From contig NW_020313044.1 in NCBI RefSeq assembly GCF_003265705.1, forward strand, positions 1,218,463-1,282,462: a stretch of DNA of 64,000 nucleotides, in the 5' to 3' direction. Position numbers and translations under genes: made by a program. Of this stretch, positions 1-12,260 are shown in pieces. Position 1 is the stretch's first letter. The number at the start of each line of letters is the position of its first letter. The notes under the pieces are model-generated. The model saw nothing but the letters and a program-made list of their open reading frames with translations. It was not told the DNA's origin and searched no databases. This DNA comes from Callorhinus ursinus (taxonomy: Eukaryota > Chordata > Mammalia > Carnivora > Otariidae).

Positions 1-778
1 AGTCTCACTGTCCCAACCGGTCTTTATTCATGATCACTGAACTATGTAGCATGTCTGCCTTCCATGCCTTGTGCGCAGCACGGTATGTTCCAGCCAGTGT
101 TTGAGCACAGAGCTGTGCACCATCACTTGCCATCCCTCTCCTCTCTGGGCCCTGTTCATGTCACTCACTGACCCCAGCAATGTCCCCTCCATTCCCTCGA
201 TGACCTGCTAATCTCCCAGATAGAATGGTATCTTCCCTGTCCTCTTAACACCTACCTCACTTGAGTTGTTAGCAGAGTCACATCTGTACCATCTTGCTCA
301 TCTCTGCACAACCATGGCTCTAACCACATCACTTCACACAGGAGAAGTCCTAAGAGCCATGAGGTTAGTGGAGTTTAAAAACTCTGTCCAAGAACTCACC
401 TGTAAAAGGAAACTATTAATATATCCCCCAGTGAGCTGAAGTGTAGGTTTTTTCATCTTTTATCTCTTGATTATGATGCTGGTTACATGCATTAAAGTGT
501 TAACATCCTTAAATGCAATAAATGTTAATAAAACTTTTCAAAGATTTTTTTTTTTCCAAGTTCAAGTGTGATGCCCACAAGAGAACCCTTTTCTTTTTCA
601 CTAGCAGGCAGAAAACGTAAGCAGTGACAAAGTGAAAGATAATCATAGCATTGCCTCCATATTTCTTTAGGGTAGTAGTCTCTGGAGACAGGCATCCCAT
701 ATTTCTTATTCCTTGATCAAAATTAATACAGGATATGTATTTTTTTTCAAATTTTAAACTATTTTTAATTATGCCCAG
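1..778. other. PKD2L2 intron sequence, nothing recognised
   Basis: This AT-rich stretch lies upstream of the first recognisable PKD2L2 exon. I see no splice-bounded reading frame matching the preceding pore or S6 exons of a polycystin, and no clear Can-SINE or L1. It is most simply the 3' part of a PKD2L2 intron. Confidence 0.5.
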
Positions 779-843
779 AGTTACAACAATGCTCTCGAAA
801 AACTCAGACTAAAGAAACCTGAAGAGGGAGAAGACGAAAAAAG
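779..843 (+). CDS. PKD2L2: PKD2L2 exon (post-S6 cytoplasmic segment)
   Basis: This internal exon is bounded by the acceptor TGCCCAG and the donor GTAAG. It reads SYNNALEKLRLKKPEEGEDEK plus two bases of an Arg/Ser codon, and it joins the next exon in phase 2. The string NALEKLRLKK is typical of the segment just after the last membrane helix of polycystin-2 family TRP channels. PKD2L2 (polycystin-L2/TRPP5) is a predicted non-selective cation channel subunit expressed largely in testis. The assignment to PKD2L2 rather than PKD2 or PKD2L1 rests on the convergent FAM13B neighbour. The start is ambiguous by two bases because of AGAG at the acceptor. Confidence 0.8.
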
Positions 844-1449
844 GTAAGATGACTTAAATTTTTAACTTGCCATTTCAAACTGTATATTATATTAGAAACT
901 CCCAATGAGAGTAAGGTTTTGATTGCAAAACAATCACCATCCAATGTGCTGATTCTAAATACGGGTCAATACATCACCCAGTAGTACCTCCTAATTCTTT
1001 GAGTGCCATGAGACTCTAAGCTAAGCTAATTAAAAATTAATATAACACATGCTATGCCACTCAGAAAAAGCTTTAACAGAAAGCTGGACAGAACACAGAC
1101 CCCCTAAAAAGGTAGGAAAAAATTTTAGTCTACATTAAGTGCATTCACTTAGCTATCAAAATAAAAATTTTACACAAAATATTTAAGGATATCTTTATAT
1201 CTACTGAATCATTTTGGTGTCAAAATGCTTCTGAAACCCAGGCCTCTGGCAGTGGGACATAATATAAACATTTTTTTTTTGTAGCTAGAGATGTGACACT
1301 CTGGAGAATTTATTAATGACCACATTTTCCAAACATTATCAGGAAGACCAAAAATGCAATTCAGATCCTTACTATAGAGCTGATCTTATTTAATGCTGGC
1401 ATTTTTCTTTCTGCTCCATATGCTTCTGATTTTTATTTTATATTCTTAG

Positions 1450-1504
1450 TGCGAAAAGCGGAGATTTAGTCGAGCGAGCCAGAAGAGAAGGCTTTGATGA
1501 AAAT
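1450..1504 (+). CDS. PKD2L2: PKD2L2 exon (cytoplasmic C-tail)
   Basis: This 55-base exon lies between the acceptor TATTCTTAG and the donor GTAAGA. After completing the split Ser codon it reads AKSGDLVERARREGFDEN and ends in phase 0. The charged helix-forming composition fits the proximal C-terminal cytoplasmic tail of a polycystin. The downstream intron is 11.6 kb and packed with L1 and SINE insertions. Confidence 0.8.
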
Positions 1505-1836
1505 GTAAGATTTTAACTTTCTCATAAAGATAGCTTTATTAGAAATATGCCTATGAAAGGGTTCAGATTAAGAACTGAAATGATTTGCTTTCTTTAGAGC
1601 ACTGGTTTCCACCTCCAAAAATTTCTCCCAGAATCCAGCTATTTTGTTGTTTAAACAAGTCATTTCAATCCTACATGCTACCTCTCTTATTGTTGCACTC
1701 AGCCAGATGCCCTGATGCTCCAGCTGTAGTCTCTGTGGGATTGTCACACAGGGGTTAGTGATATGCTCTATTGACATGATCATGTAGTTTTTCTCTTGTA
1801 ATCAATGTGATGAATCACTTCAATGGTTTATATATA
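1505..1836. other. PKD2L2 intron, nothing recognised
   Basis: Intron sequence between the exon ending 1504 and the DNA transposon remnant. No feature is recognised. Confidence 0.4.
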
Positions 1837-2275
1837 CAGTTGACCCTTGAACAATGAAAAGGTTATGTTTACAGTACCGTAAACAAAATCCGTATGTACG
1901 TGGACCCACATAGTTCAAACCTGTGTTGTTCAAGAACCATGTTGTTAAACAACAGTTGGAACTTCGCAGGTCCAGTTATATGTGGGTCTTTTTTTTTTAA
2001 TAAATACAGTGCAGTATTTACTGTAAATGTATTTTCTCTGCCTTATGATTTTATCAGTAACATTTTTTCTCTAGCTTACTTTATTATAACAATACAGTAT
2101 ATAATACATATAATATACAGAATATGTTTTAATCGACTGCTTATGGTATTGGTAAGTCTTCAATCAACAGTAGGCTATTAGCTGTTAAGTTTTTAGGGAG
2201 TCAAAAGGTACACACACATTTTTGATTGCACAAGGGTTGGCACCCCCTAGTCCCTGTGTTGTTCAGGGTCAGCTA
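1837..2275. mobile_element. Tigger-like DNA transposon remnant
   Basis: Terminal inverted repeats CAGTTGACCCTTGAACAATG (1837 on) and GTTGTTCAGGGTCAGCT (to about 2274) bound about 440 bases. They sit next to TA dinucleotides, as expected for a TcMar/Tigger family element. The interior has no transposase frame, so it is a non-autonomous or internally deleted copy. Confidence 0.75.
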
Positions 2276-4090
2276 TACATGGAGTGGAGCTAAGTTTCTC
2301 ACTGTGAGGTAAGGGAGTTACAAAAAGGAAAGGTTGAAGGTTAAAATGAACTTTGTGGTGTTGGATTAGAATTATAGATGTGTATATGTGTGTTTGTGTG
2401 TGTGTACGTATTCTATAGCTCTGTCTATCCACTGAGAAGTCTAGAAGTAATAACACAGTTAGTTGCCCACACCTTGGTTTCCAAATACCATTCTCTTCTA
2501 AAAGGAACCAGGGCCCCTTGGAAATATGGCTAAATTCCGGGGCTGGAAAATACAACAAGTCTGGAATATCTTGTTGAGCCAGAAAGTAGAAGTGCTCAAA
2601 GAATGATGATCTGTTAAAAGGACACAAGAGTCAAGGTCAAGGGCTCCCGCTAGCCAAATCTGGGAATACTGAAGTACTTTAATGAATAATAATGTATAAC
2701 CCATTGAATAACATAGGGTTCTATGAGTTCATACTGACCTGAACATATACATGGATAAAAGTTGGAGGAAGAGTAGAACTTTTCCATACCTCTCCACAAA
2801 ATGCATATTAATTACAAAAAGAAAAGGAGTTATGTCAGGGTGGAGGAATCTGGCAGACGTTGCCTAATCAGTATGGGAAAAAACTGAAATCATATGCCAG
2901 CTGATAAGATGCTAAGAGAACACAGCATCACTTCAGTAACACTCCTGCCAAAGACGTGTAACGGAACAAAGTATCACACAAAACTAAACTACTGAGGGAC
3001 GTTCTACAAAATAACTGGCCTGTATTCTTCAAAAGGATTAAGAAAGCCAAGATAAAGCTGAGGAACTACACCAGACTGAGATTAAAAGACGAGTAAATGA
3101 AATGCCTAATCCTGGACTCTAGATCCTTTTTCTATAAAGGGCATCATTGGGACAACTGGCAAATTCTAATGGGGGACTCAGCATCAGAGGATAATGATCT
3201 ATCAAAATCAGTTTTCTGATTCTGATGGTTATGCTGTGATTATAATAACGGAGAATGTCCTTGTATGCAGCAGATATACACTGACATGCTCAGGGACAAC
3301 GGGACAATTGTGCTGGTAACTCCAAATACTTCAAAGGAAAAAAAAAAGTATTTGTACTGTTCTTCTAAGTTTTCTACAAGTTTAAGATTCTTTTAAAAAC
3401 AAAATTAAAATTCAGTAAACCATTTCTGAAATAAAGGATGATGTAATTGAAAAACATACTGTGTACCTAGGGGAAATCACCTAGAATGAACATGATACTC
3501 ATCCAAGTAAAATATGGACTTACAAGGAAAAGAAAACCAGGTTAGCATGACAACATTCAACACCATAAATCAACAGAAAAATACTTACAAATTATGCAAG
3601 GAAAGAAGATGTAAGCCAAGCATATTTATATCCAGCAGACTTGTGCTGCAAGTTTGTAAAGGCTCAAATAGTTTTGAACGTGCAAGAACCCAGAGATTAT
3701 TGTTGTATCCCTAAGGATTCTACGAGAATGATTAGAGAAATTTTGAAAAAAGGAAGAGGGCAGAGGGAAGGTATAAAGTAGAAAAAGTTGACTGGTTTGA
3801 AAATATAGCTAAAAGTTAAAGAATTATCATTTAGAGTTAATAATCAGTAAGAGTAAATTTTAGCATATTTAATAATACAATAATAAATAATAAATTGTTT
3901 CAATGATTTTAAAACACATTTTCTTTTCACATTTTAACATTGTTAAAATCAAGATGTGCCTATGGTTGACAGGGTGTCATACGGTAATTGGCAGCCTTTC
4001 TTTCTTAAGTGGTCCATAAACAATGGTGTGTCTTACACTAGACTCTATCTCTCAGAGACAATGAAACATAGTAATAAGACTAAATACATT
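2276..4090. other. PKD2L2 intron, possible ancient repeat
   Basis: The 2790-3400 part (for example GGCATCATTGGGACAACTGG) has the flavour of an ancient LINE 3' end, but I cannot assign it. No exon with splice sites is visible. A (TG)n-like tract is at 2378-2405. Confidence 0.35.
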
Positions 4091-4276
4091 GGGACGCCTG
4101 GGTGGCTCAGTCGGTTAAGCGTCTGCCTTCAGCTCAGGTCGTGATCCCAGGGTCCTGGGATCGAGTCCCACATCGGGCTCCCTGCTCGGTGGGAAGTCTG
4201 CTTCTCCCTCTCCCTCTGCTGATCCCCCTGCTTGTGCCTTCTCTCTGACAAATAAGTAAAATCTTTAAAAAAAAGA
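4091..4276 (+). mobile_element. Can-SINE, plus strand
   Basis: GGGACGCCTGGGTGGCTCAG to AAATCTTTAAAAAAAAG. Confidence 0.92.
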
Positions 4277-4998
4277 CTATAGTTGGGTAATGGAGAGGAA
4301 GATGAGGAGGAGGAAAAAACTACAAGCTCATTTTCTTGTTGAACAAGGGTCATTGTTTCTTTGTTGAGGGAACCAAAGCAAGAAGAGAGGACCCAAGTTG
4401 CATAAAAGGATCCATGAACAAAAGCAAACCACTAAAACAAAAATATATACCATCCTAAGAGCAGAAGAACCAAAACAAAAACAAAAAACAAAATATGCCA
4501 TGTGGTAAAAAAATTTAAAACATACCATAAAACAGTATAACTGTGACCAGTTATGTCTGACATATCAGTAGAAGCAACTACACTTAATTTACTTAAAAAG
4601 AAAAAATTTCAGATTGAATCACAAAGCAACACCCAGTTCTATGCTATATCCTAAAGTATGTACCTAAAACAAAGTGATTCAGAAAAGTTCACTATAAAAG
4701 CATGAGCAAAGGTGTAAACAGGTAAGCAAAAGACTTAGAGGACACAACTGAGTAAGGTAGAATTCTAGACCTACAGCTCTGAATGAGATGAAGGGCACTT
4801 TATAGTGCTAACATCAACTTTAATAGTTATGATTATCTATGCACCAAATAATACAGCATCAAATTCCATCAAGTATGACCTACTAAACTTATAAAATGAG
4901 AAATAGGAACACTAAAAAGAGAGATCAGGAAAAATAAAAGGATAAGAACTACAAAACAATATAATGAATACAGTGATCTTATAGTTACGTATTTAACT

Positions 4999-5176
4999 TT
5001 TTTTTTTAAATGTTTTATTTATTTATTCATGAGAGTCAGAGAGAGAGAGAGAGGCAGAGGGAGAAGCAGGCTCACCACAGAGCAGGGAGCCTGATGCGAG
5101 ACTCGATCCCAGGACCCTGGGATCATGACCTGAGCCGAAGGCAGACGCTTAACCATCTGAGCCACCCAGGCGCCCC
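4999..5176 (-). mobile_element. Can-SINE in L1, minus strand
   Basis: Oligo-T start, end GAGCCACCCAGGCGCCCC. It is flanked by the exact repeat GTATTTAACT (4989-4998 and 5177-5186). Confidence 0.94.
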
Positions 5177-5246
5177 GTATTTAACTTTGTACTCTCAGAA
5201 GATAGATCTGCTTTTCAAAAACCCATTCATAACAAATGTTCATATA

Positions 5247-5405
5247 GGGGCACCTGGGTGGCTCAGTTAAGCATCTACCTTCAGCTCAGATCATGATCCC
5301 AGGGTCCTGGGATTGAGCCCCACATCAGGCTCCCTCTGCCCCACCCCCCACCCTCGCTTGTCCTCACTCTCTATCTCAAATAAATAAATAAAATCTTTAA
5401 AAAAC
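5247..5405 (+). mobile_element. Can-SINE, plus strand, short middle
   Basis: GGGGCACCTGGGTGGCTCAG lacks the usual TCGG before TTAAGC, and the tail is AAAATCTTTAAAAAAC. Confidence 0.9.
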
Positions 5406-5559
5406 AATGATCATCTATTGAGCCGCAAAGAAACTCAATAAATTCCAAAAACTGGTTAATATAGGAAAAATTATTTAAAAGCAACGTAGTAAAAATGTTT
5501 TAACAAAATCAGAAAAAAAAGATTATTTAACCAAGACTTTAAACTATTAAACAATTCTT

Positions 5560-5768
5560 GGGGTGCCTGGGTGGTTCAGATGGTTAAGCACTGGACTCTT
5601 GATTTCCACTGGGGTCATGATCTCAGGGAGATGAGACTGAGTCCCTTCTGAGAGTCCACACTCAATGGGGAGTCTGCTTCTCTCCCTCTTCCTCTGCAAC
5701 CCGCCCCCCGCGCTGCCCCACTCACACTTGCATGCACTCTCTCTCTCTCTAAAAATAAATAAAATCCT
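5560..5768 (+). mobile_element. Can-SINE, plus strand (outer of a pair)
   Basis: The head is GGGGTGCCTGGGTGGTTCAG. Together with 5769-5982 it is flanked by ACTATTAAACAATTCTTG (5543-5560 and 5983-6000). Confidence 0.92.
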
Positions 5769-5982
5769 TGGGGCACCTGGGTGGCTCAGTCAGTTAAGTA
5801 TCCCACTCTTGATTTCAGCTCAGGTCATGATCTCAGTGTTGTGAGATCGAGCCCTGCATGAGGCTCCATGGTCAGTACAGAGTCTGCTTGAGATTCTCTC
5901 CCTCTGCCCCTCCCCCCAACTTGCATTCTCTCTTTCCTTCTAAGTAAATAAATACTTAAAAATAAATAAAATATTTAAAAAA
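5769..5982 (+). mobile_element. Can-SINE inserted in a SINE tail
   Basis: The head is GGGGCACCTGGGTGGCTCAG. It follows AATAAATAAAATCC of the preceding SINE and ends in the same A-rich tail type before the shared right target-site repeat. Confidence 0.9.
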
Positions 5983-6685
5983 ACTATTAAACAATTCTTG
6001 AATCAAATAGGAAATACAAAATGAAATTGCAGAATTCTTATAAAAAAACAATAAAAACACTATAGAGCAGAATCTATGAGGTAAGGTCAAATGCCAGAGG
6101 GAAAACAACAGACAAATTTATCAATAAAAATCAAGACTGAAAAACTGTACGTAACTCAAAAAGTTAGAAAAGAACAATAAATAGAAAAAACAGAAATAAG
6201 AAATAAAAACAAGAACAGAATTAACGAGTGGCAAATACAAAGTTGTATAAATAAATAAAATGGTTGGTTCTTTGAAAAGATGAGTGGGAAGAAACTACTA
6301 GCCAACAAACATGGAATAAGAGGGAGAAAGCATAAACCTGCATAGTAAGAAATTGGAATGGGAGAAATAATGAAAAAACAAGTAATTAAAAAAATACCAC
6401 TAAAACTGAAGAAACAGAAACAAAGGGAAGGATATTCCACGCTCATGGATTAGAGGCCTTAGTACTGTTAAAATGTTCATACTACCTGGAGCAATATACA
6501 GATTGAATGCAATCCCTATCAAAATTCCAATGGCATTTTGCACAGAAAAAGAACGAACAATCCTAAAATATGCATGGAACTACAAAGACCTCAAATAGTC
6601 AAAGCAATCTTGAGAAGAGTAACTGGAGAAAGAAGAAAGCTGGAGGCGTAATACACCCTGATTTCAAATTATATTACAAAGCTTT

Positions 6686-6900
6686 TGGGGCACCTGGGTG
6701 GCTCAGTCAGTTAAGCATCTGACTTTTGATTTCCGCTCAGGTCATGATCTCAGGGTTGTGAGATCAAGCCCTGCATGGGGCTCTGCGCTGGGTGTGGAGC
6801 CTCCTTAATATTCTCTCTCTCCTTCTCCCTCTGCCACTCTCTCACCCTTGCTTGCACACTCTTTCTAAAAAACAAGACAAAAACAAAACAAAAAAAAAAC
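6686..6900 (+). mobile_element. Can-SINE in L1, plus strand
   Basis: The head is GGGGCACCTGGGTGGCTCAG and the tail A/C-rich (AAAACAAAACAAAAAAAAAC). The flanks are AAAGCTTTTGG / AGAGCTTTGG. Confidence 0.9.
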
Positions 6901-7212
6901 CCAGAGCTTTGGCAGTATAAATATTCTGGTATTTGCATAAGAAGAGACACAAAAACCAATGGAATAAAATAGTCCAGAAATAAACCCTCGCATATATGAC
7001 CAATTAATTTATGACAAAAGTGCCAAGACTATACAATGGGGGAGGGACAATCTCTTTAATAAATGGTGCTGGGGAAACTAGACAGGCACATGCAAAAGAG
7101 CAAAACTGGACCAATATCTTACATAAAATTTAAATAAAATTAACACAAAATGGATTAAAGACTTGAACATTAAGACACGAAACCATAAAACTCTTAGAAG
7201 ACAACGTAGGCA

Positions 7213-7428
7213 GGGGCGCCTGGGTGACTCAGTCATTAAGCGTCTGCCTTTGGCTCAGATCATGATCCCAGGGTCCTGGGATCGAGCCCTCCATCGGGCT
7301 CCCCGCTCCAGCTCGGCTGGAAGCCTGCTTCTCCCTCTCCCACTCCCCCTGCTTGTGTTCCCTCTCTCGCTGTGTCTCTCTCTGTCAAATAAATAAATTT
7401 AAATAAATAAATAAAAATAAAAATAAAA
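7213..7428 (+). mobile_element. Can-SINE in L1, plus strand
   Basis: The head is GGGGCGCCTGGGTGACTCAG. It is flanked by AGACAACGTAGGCAG / AGACAACACAGGCAG. Confidence 0.93.
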
Positions 7429-8190
7429 AGACAACACAGGCAGTAAGTTCCTTGTCATCAGTCTCAGTGATGATTTTTTTGGATCTGACACCAAAAACAA
7501 AGGCAGCAAAAGCAAAAACAAAACAAGCTAAAAAGCTTCTGTGCAGCAAAGGAAACAATTAACAAAATGAAAAGCCAACCTACTGCATAGAAGAAAATAT
7601 TTGCAAATTATATATCTGATAAGGAGTTAATATCCAAAATATAAAAAGAACTCATACAACTCAGTAACAACTCAAAACAATCCAACTGGAAAATGAGCAG
7701 AGGATCTGAATAGACATTTGTCCAAAGAAGACATAGAGATGGTCAACAGGTACATGAAAATGTGCTCAACATTCCTAATCATCAGGGAAATGCCAACCAA
7801 ACCGCAATGAGCTATCACCTCACACTAGTCAAAATGTCTGTCATCAAAAAGACAAGAGATATCAAGTATTGGCAAGGATGCGGAGAAAAGGGAACTCTTG
7901 TGCACTGTGGGTGGGAATGAAAACTGGTGCAGCCACTGTGGAAAACAGTATGGAGGTTCCTCAAAAAATTAAAACTAGAACATATGATTACCAGTAATTC
8001 CACTTCTGGGTATTTATCTGAAGGGAATAAAAACACTTAATTCTAAAAGATATCCATACCATGTTCATTGCAGCATTATTTAGAATAGCCAAGACGTGGA
8101 AATAACTTAAGCGTCCATCAATGAATGAATGGATAAAGAAATGGATATATGTATAAAGGAATACTAATCAGCCATTTAAAAAAAAAAAAA

Positions 8191-8388
8191 GGAGGGTGCA
8201 TGGGTGACTCAGTGGGTTAAGCAACTGCCTTCGGCTCAGGTCGTGATCCGGGAGTACCGGGATCGAGTCCCGCATCAGGCCTCCCTGCTCAGCGGGGAGT
8301 CTGCTTCTCCCTCTGACCCTACCCCCTCTTCTGCTCTCTCTCACTCTAATAAATTAAAAAAAAAAACCTTATTTAAAACAAAAAGGGA
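8191..8388 (+). mobile_element. Can-SINE in L1, plus strand
   Basis: GGAGGGTGCATGGGTGACTC head, of the GCAACTGCCTTCGGCTCAGG type, with an oligo-A tail. Confidence 0.88.
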
Positions 8389-8984
8389 AATGCTGCCACT
8401 TGTAACAATATCGATATACCTTGAGAGAATTATTTTAAGTGAAATAAGTCAGAGAAAAACAAATACTGTATGATCTCATATGTGGAATCTAAAAACAACA
8501 AAAAAACAAAAAACTGAACTCATAAATACAGAGAACAGATTGGTGGTTCAAGAGGGGGAAGGGTGGGAGTTGGTGAAATGGGAGAAGGTGGTCAAAAGAT
8601 ACAAACTTCCAATTATAAAATAATTTCTGGAGATGCATGTACAGCATGATGACTACAATTAATAATACCATATTGTATATTTGAAAGTTACTAAGGGAGT
8701 AGGTCTTAAAAGTCCCAATCACAAGAAAAAAAATCTATAACTGTGTAGTGATGGATGTTAACTATTAACTACACTGACTATAGTGATCATTTCACAATAT
8801 ATACATATATGAAATCATTATGTTGTATACCTGAAAAAAATCACTAAGAGACTTTTTTGTATAACTCTTTGCAAATAACATTTGAAAAACTGAATCCAGT
8901 GGGTAATTTTTCTCTGAAAATAAATTTACCAAAACTGAGCCCAGAATAGAGCTTACAAAGGCTAAACAAATCCACTCTGTAGAA

Positions 8985-9610
8985 TATTATAAAGTCATCA
9001 CAGCTACCTGAAAAATAAATCAGGCCCAGATGGCTTCACAAGGGAATTTTATCAGATTTGTAAAGAACAAATAGTTTCAATCTATTTAAGCTGTTCCAGA
9101 AAAAAAGAGAAAATGGAAAGCTTCCAAATTATTTTTATAAAATGGCTATATAGTCATTATGTAAAATGACTATATATATATACACACTATATATACACAT
9201 ACACACACATATAAAATAACAATATATATACACACACATACACATATCACTTATAAATTTTGATCAAAAATCCTAAATATTAGCAACAGAACCTAACAGA
9301 ACACAGTAATATATCATGATTCAATAGGGTTTATTCTAAGAATGGAAAGACAGTTTAAAATTGGTAATCAACTAATTAACATAATTCATTCTATTAATAG
9401 ATCCAAAAGGAAAGTTGCATGATCATTTTCCACAGATGCTGGGTATTTGATAAGATTCAGCATCCAATCTTAGGGGGACAACAAAACAAAACAAAACAAA
9501 ACAAAACAAAACAAAACAGAAATCAATGGACACTTCCTTGATATGGTAAAAACATACTTAATCTCACCCCTAAGCTAGCACCTTACTTAAAAGGGAAACA
9601 ATGGACATGT
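8985..9610 (+). mobile_element. Second old L1 ORF2 fragment
   Basis: AAATCAGGCCCAGATGGCTT, GATTCAATAGGGTTTATTCT and AAGATTCAGCATCCAATC follow ORF2 order. TA/CA simple repeats (9166-9245) and (AAAAC)n (9483-9518) interrupt it. Confidence 0.65.
9483..9518. repeat. (AAAAC)n microsatellite
   Basis: Seven consecutive AAAAC-type units. Confidence 0.92.
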
Positions 9611-10043
9611 CAGGAAACACTGGACATGTCAGCCAGAAACAATTAAGTAAGAAAAATAAACTAGAAGTATAAGAATTGGGAGGGAAGAGATATAAACTAC
9701 CTTTACTTGACATATGATTCTCTTAAGTTTCCTTATGCAAATAGGTATGCATGTTTCCTAGGTATGCAAGTACCAGAATTCAATATAGCAATAATAAAAA
9801 AATAATTTACATAGTTATGTCATATATGCAAACACCAACCAGTTCATTAAAAATTATAACATAATACTCTCTAATAGCAACAAAATAGAAAATGCCCAAG
9901 AATAAAAAGTATTTAAAACCAAGATGAGGAAAATTAAAGCATGCCTTAAAGATACAAAATACACTTGATCAAATATGTATACTTTCAGTCAGGACCTAAT
10001 CAGGAAAATGGAGTACACATTATATTTTTTATTTATTATTATT

Positions 10044-10212
10044 TCTTTTTTAAGATTTTATTTATTTGAGAGAGAGAGCACAAAGGGGGTGTGAGAGGGA
10101 GAAGCAGGCTTCCCGCTGAGCAGAGAGCCTGATGTGGGACTCGATCCCCAGACCCTGGAATCATGACCTGAGCTGAAGGCAGCTTAACCGACTGAGCCAC
10201 CCAGGTGTCCCC
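10044..10212 (-). mobile_element. Can-SINE, minus strand
   Basis: TTTTTTAAGATTTTATTTAT to CCACCCAGGTGTCCCC. The exact repeat ACATTATAT (10017-10025 and 10213-10221) lies on both sides. Confidence 0.93.
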
Positions 10213-10729
10213 ACATTATATATTTTAAACAGAAAAAATTTACTACAGGGAACTGGTTACATAGGTACTGGAAGGCAGAAAAAGTAAAAACACTGACACA
10301 ACTCATATTCTAGGAAGATGCTACCACTCCCAAGGCTAAGGTTACAAAAGGTGAAGTTATCTGAACCTCCTCTTAGAGAAAGAGCCTAGAGAGCTATTGT
10401 TCAGACCTCTGAGGTAATCCCCATCCCATTCCTGCTGTTACTATTTCTGAGGGAGTATGGTGAGCCTGGTTCTGGGCATGCCGCAGCCATGCAGCAGCCC
10501 CGGCTGCTGGAGGGGACTACCATTAGCAGAAGCAATGCAGACAGATAAAAACCCAGATCCTTCACCCCACCATCCACCACGAAGGCAAAACCTAACAAGC
10601 CAGAGGCAAGAGTCTGGGGAATGAGGTTTGTAAAACCTGAGACCTACCACCATAGAGCATAAAAGGGTAAACTTTGAGTTGAGAGAAATCAGCTAAATAG
10701 TAGGTCCAGGTGACCCTTTTGGCTATTTA

Positions 10730-11290
10730 GTATACACATTTGAACTTGCATAAAATGACATTAACTATTTTTCATGGTTCCCTCCAATAAGGTGGAACTA
10801 TCCTTTATACAAATGAAGGCACTTTTATCCTCTCCCCCAAAAGGGAGAAGCAAAGTCCCAAGAATATCTATCTCTGGGTGATGTTAAGACCATTCCTAAT
10901 GATATCACAATTCCTTAAGAACTTAATGTTTAAACTACAAAGTTTGGGCTTTTTTTAGTAAACTCTACCCACCACATGGGGCCTGAACTCACAACCCCAA
11001 GATCAAGAGTTGCATGCTCATAGTGACTACACCAACCAGGCATCCCTAAACTACAAAGTTTATTTTTGGACATAAAACAGGCATACCCCAGAGAATTCCC
11101 TGGGTTCCAAATATAGCCCTCTCTGCACCTGTTTTGTAGCAGCAACAAATTTCCCCTTGGTACTCAGTCCATTGGGTACCCACTCCTTTGCTTGCTTGCT
11201 CAGTAGCCTGAGGAATCCCAAATGGCCAGGTGATAGTCTCATATACTTATAGTCAGTTATCATGTCCCTTGGTGGAAGCACATCATCTAT
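10730..11290 (-). mobile_element. ERV-L-like endogenous retrovirus remnant (dUTPase region)
   Basis: Two minus-strand open fragments (within 11060-11281 and 11047-11148) carry a PPGH-like (SPGHLG) segment and a YIWNPGNSLG segment. They are spaced as in the dUTPase-like domain of class III ERV-L elements. An older SINE fragment splits the remnant. It has no LTR that I can recognise, and no long open frame. It is an ancient, non-functional fragment, and the family call is an inference from these motifs. Confidence 0.45.
10945..11046 (-). mobile_element. Older Can-SINE fragment
   Basis: CACATGGGGCCTGAACTCAC then AAGATCAAGAGTTGCATGCT then CCAACCAGGCATCCC. AAACTACAAAGTTT repeats on both sides (10932-10945 and 11047-11060). 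Confidence 0.8.
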
Positions 11291-12034
11291 GAAGGTCTGA
11301 TTCTTTGTGGAGCTCCCCTGCTACCAAATACTCAGAAAAACAAAAACACACAAGGCAGTCAAAAAAGAGGGCCTTTACTACAGAGAATTCCTTCCTGAGG
11401 TATTAGAGGACTAGAAGAGCCAGTGTTGGAACACTAAATGAATGCAGGGACAACAGTAAGTGACAGCTACCATCTACAGGGAAGAGGTGAGGTGATTAGA
11501 ACCTTGAAACTTGGAGAAAATGCCCCCAGAATTGCCACTCTGTTTGTGAGGAAAGGCGCCACTTTCCTGCGAATGTCAAGGCAGGCTTCACAGAAGCAGT
11601 GATGGTTGAGATGGGTTTTTTTGAAGGATGAGTCAAGTTTACTAGGCAGTCTATTTAACCCATAGTACTACCACATCTGTTATTACAGGCCTGGTCATTC
11701 AGAAATAGTGCATGGCCTACCACTTTAACACCATATTAAAAGTGTAAGTGAATATGTCAAAACGTGAATGCTATAATGTGGCCAAAATAAAACTAGCAAG
11801 ATGGAAAGCCATCCTTTCCTACTTATGCCATGTTGGTTTAAAAGCAGACAATGTCTGATAGTTTCTCTGACCAGAACAGCACACATTTATTAAGTCAACA
11901 GTGTACAACTTCGGCATCACCATCCTCTCTGGGCAAAGTAATCAGAATCCTTATAAAGGGATCAACTTTTGTACTTCAAATCACTGCTGGAGCAGGGCAG
12001 TATCGTACTGATTTACTGAGAAGACTTTGGATCT

Positions 12035-12226
12035 GGGGCGCCTGGGTGGCTCAGTCTTTAGGCATCTGCTTTCAGCTCAGGTCATGGTTCCAGGGTCCTG
12101 GGATCGAGCCCCACGTCGGGCTCCCTGCTCTGCAGAAGCCTGCTTCTCCCTCTCCCACTCCCCCTGCTTGTGTTCCCTCTCTCCCTGTGTGTCTCTGTCA
12201 AATAAATGAAATCTTAAAAAAAAAAA
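12035..12226 (+). mobile_element. Can-SINE, plus strand, young
   Basis: The head is GGGGCGCCTGGGTGGCTCAG. It is flanked by AAGACTTTGGATC on both sides. Confidence 0.95.
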
Positions 12227-12260
12227 AGACTTTGGATCATATCAGGATGCAAGGTCTCCT

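Larger units (their letters stand above)
4550..8850 (+). mobile_element. Old L1 broken by seven SINEs
   Basis: L1 ORF2-like segments appear in order: TATGCACCAAATAATACAGC (4850), AAACTCAATAAATTCCAAAA (5430), AAATGGTTGGTTCTTTGAAA (6258) and CATACTACCTGGAGCAATAT (6478). AGCCATTTAAAAAAA (8169) and an old 3' UTR to about 8850 follow. Many stops show it is inactive. SINEs at 4998, 5247, 5560, 5769, 6686, 7213 and 8191 are inserted. Confidence 0.75.

Noticed and set aside
4091..4170. tRNA genes at SINE heads
   Set aside because: The tRNA-like sequence is the head of Can-SINE copies, with CT-rich and A-rich tails. None forms an intact stand-alone tRNA.
9483..9518. CRISPR-like short repeats
   Set aside because: This is a simple AAAAC microsatellite in a mammalian intron with no spacers.
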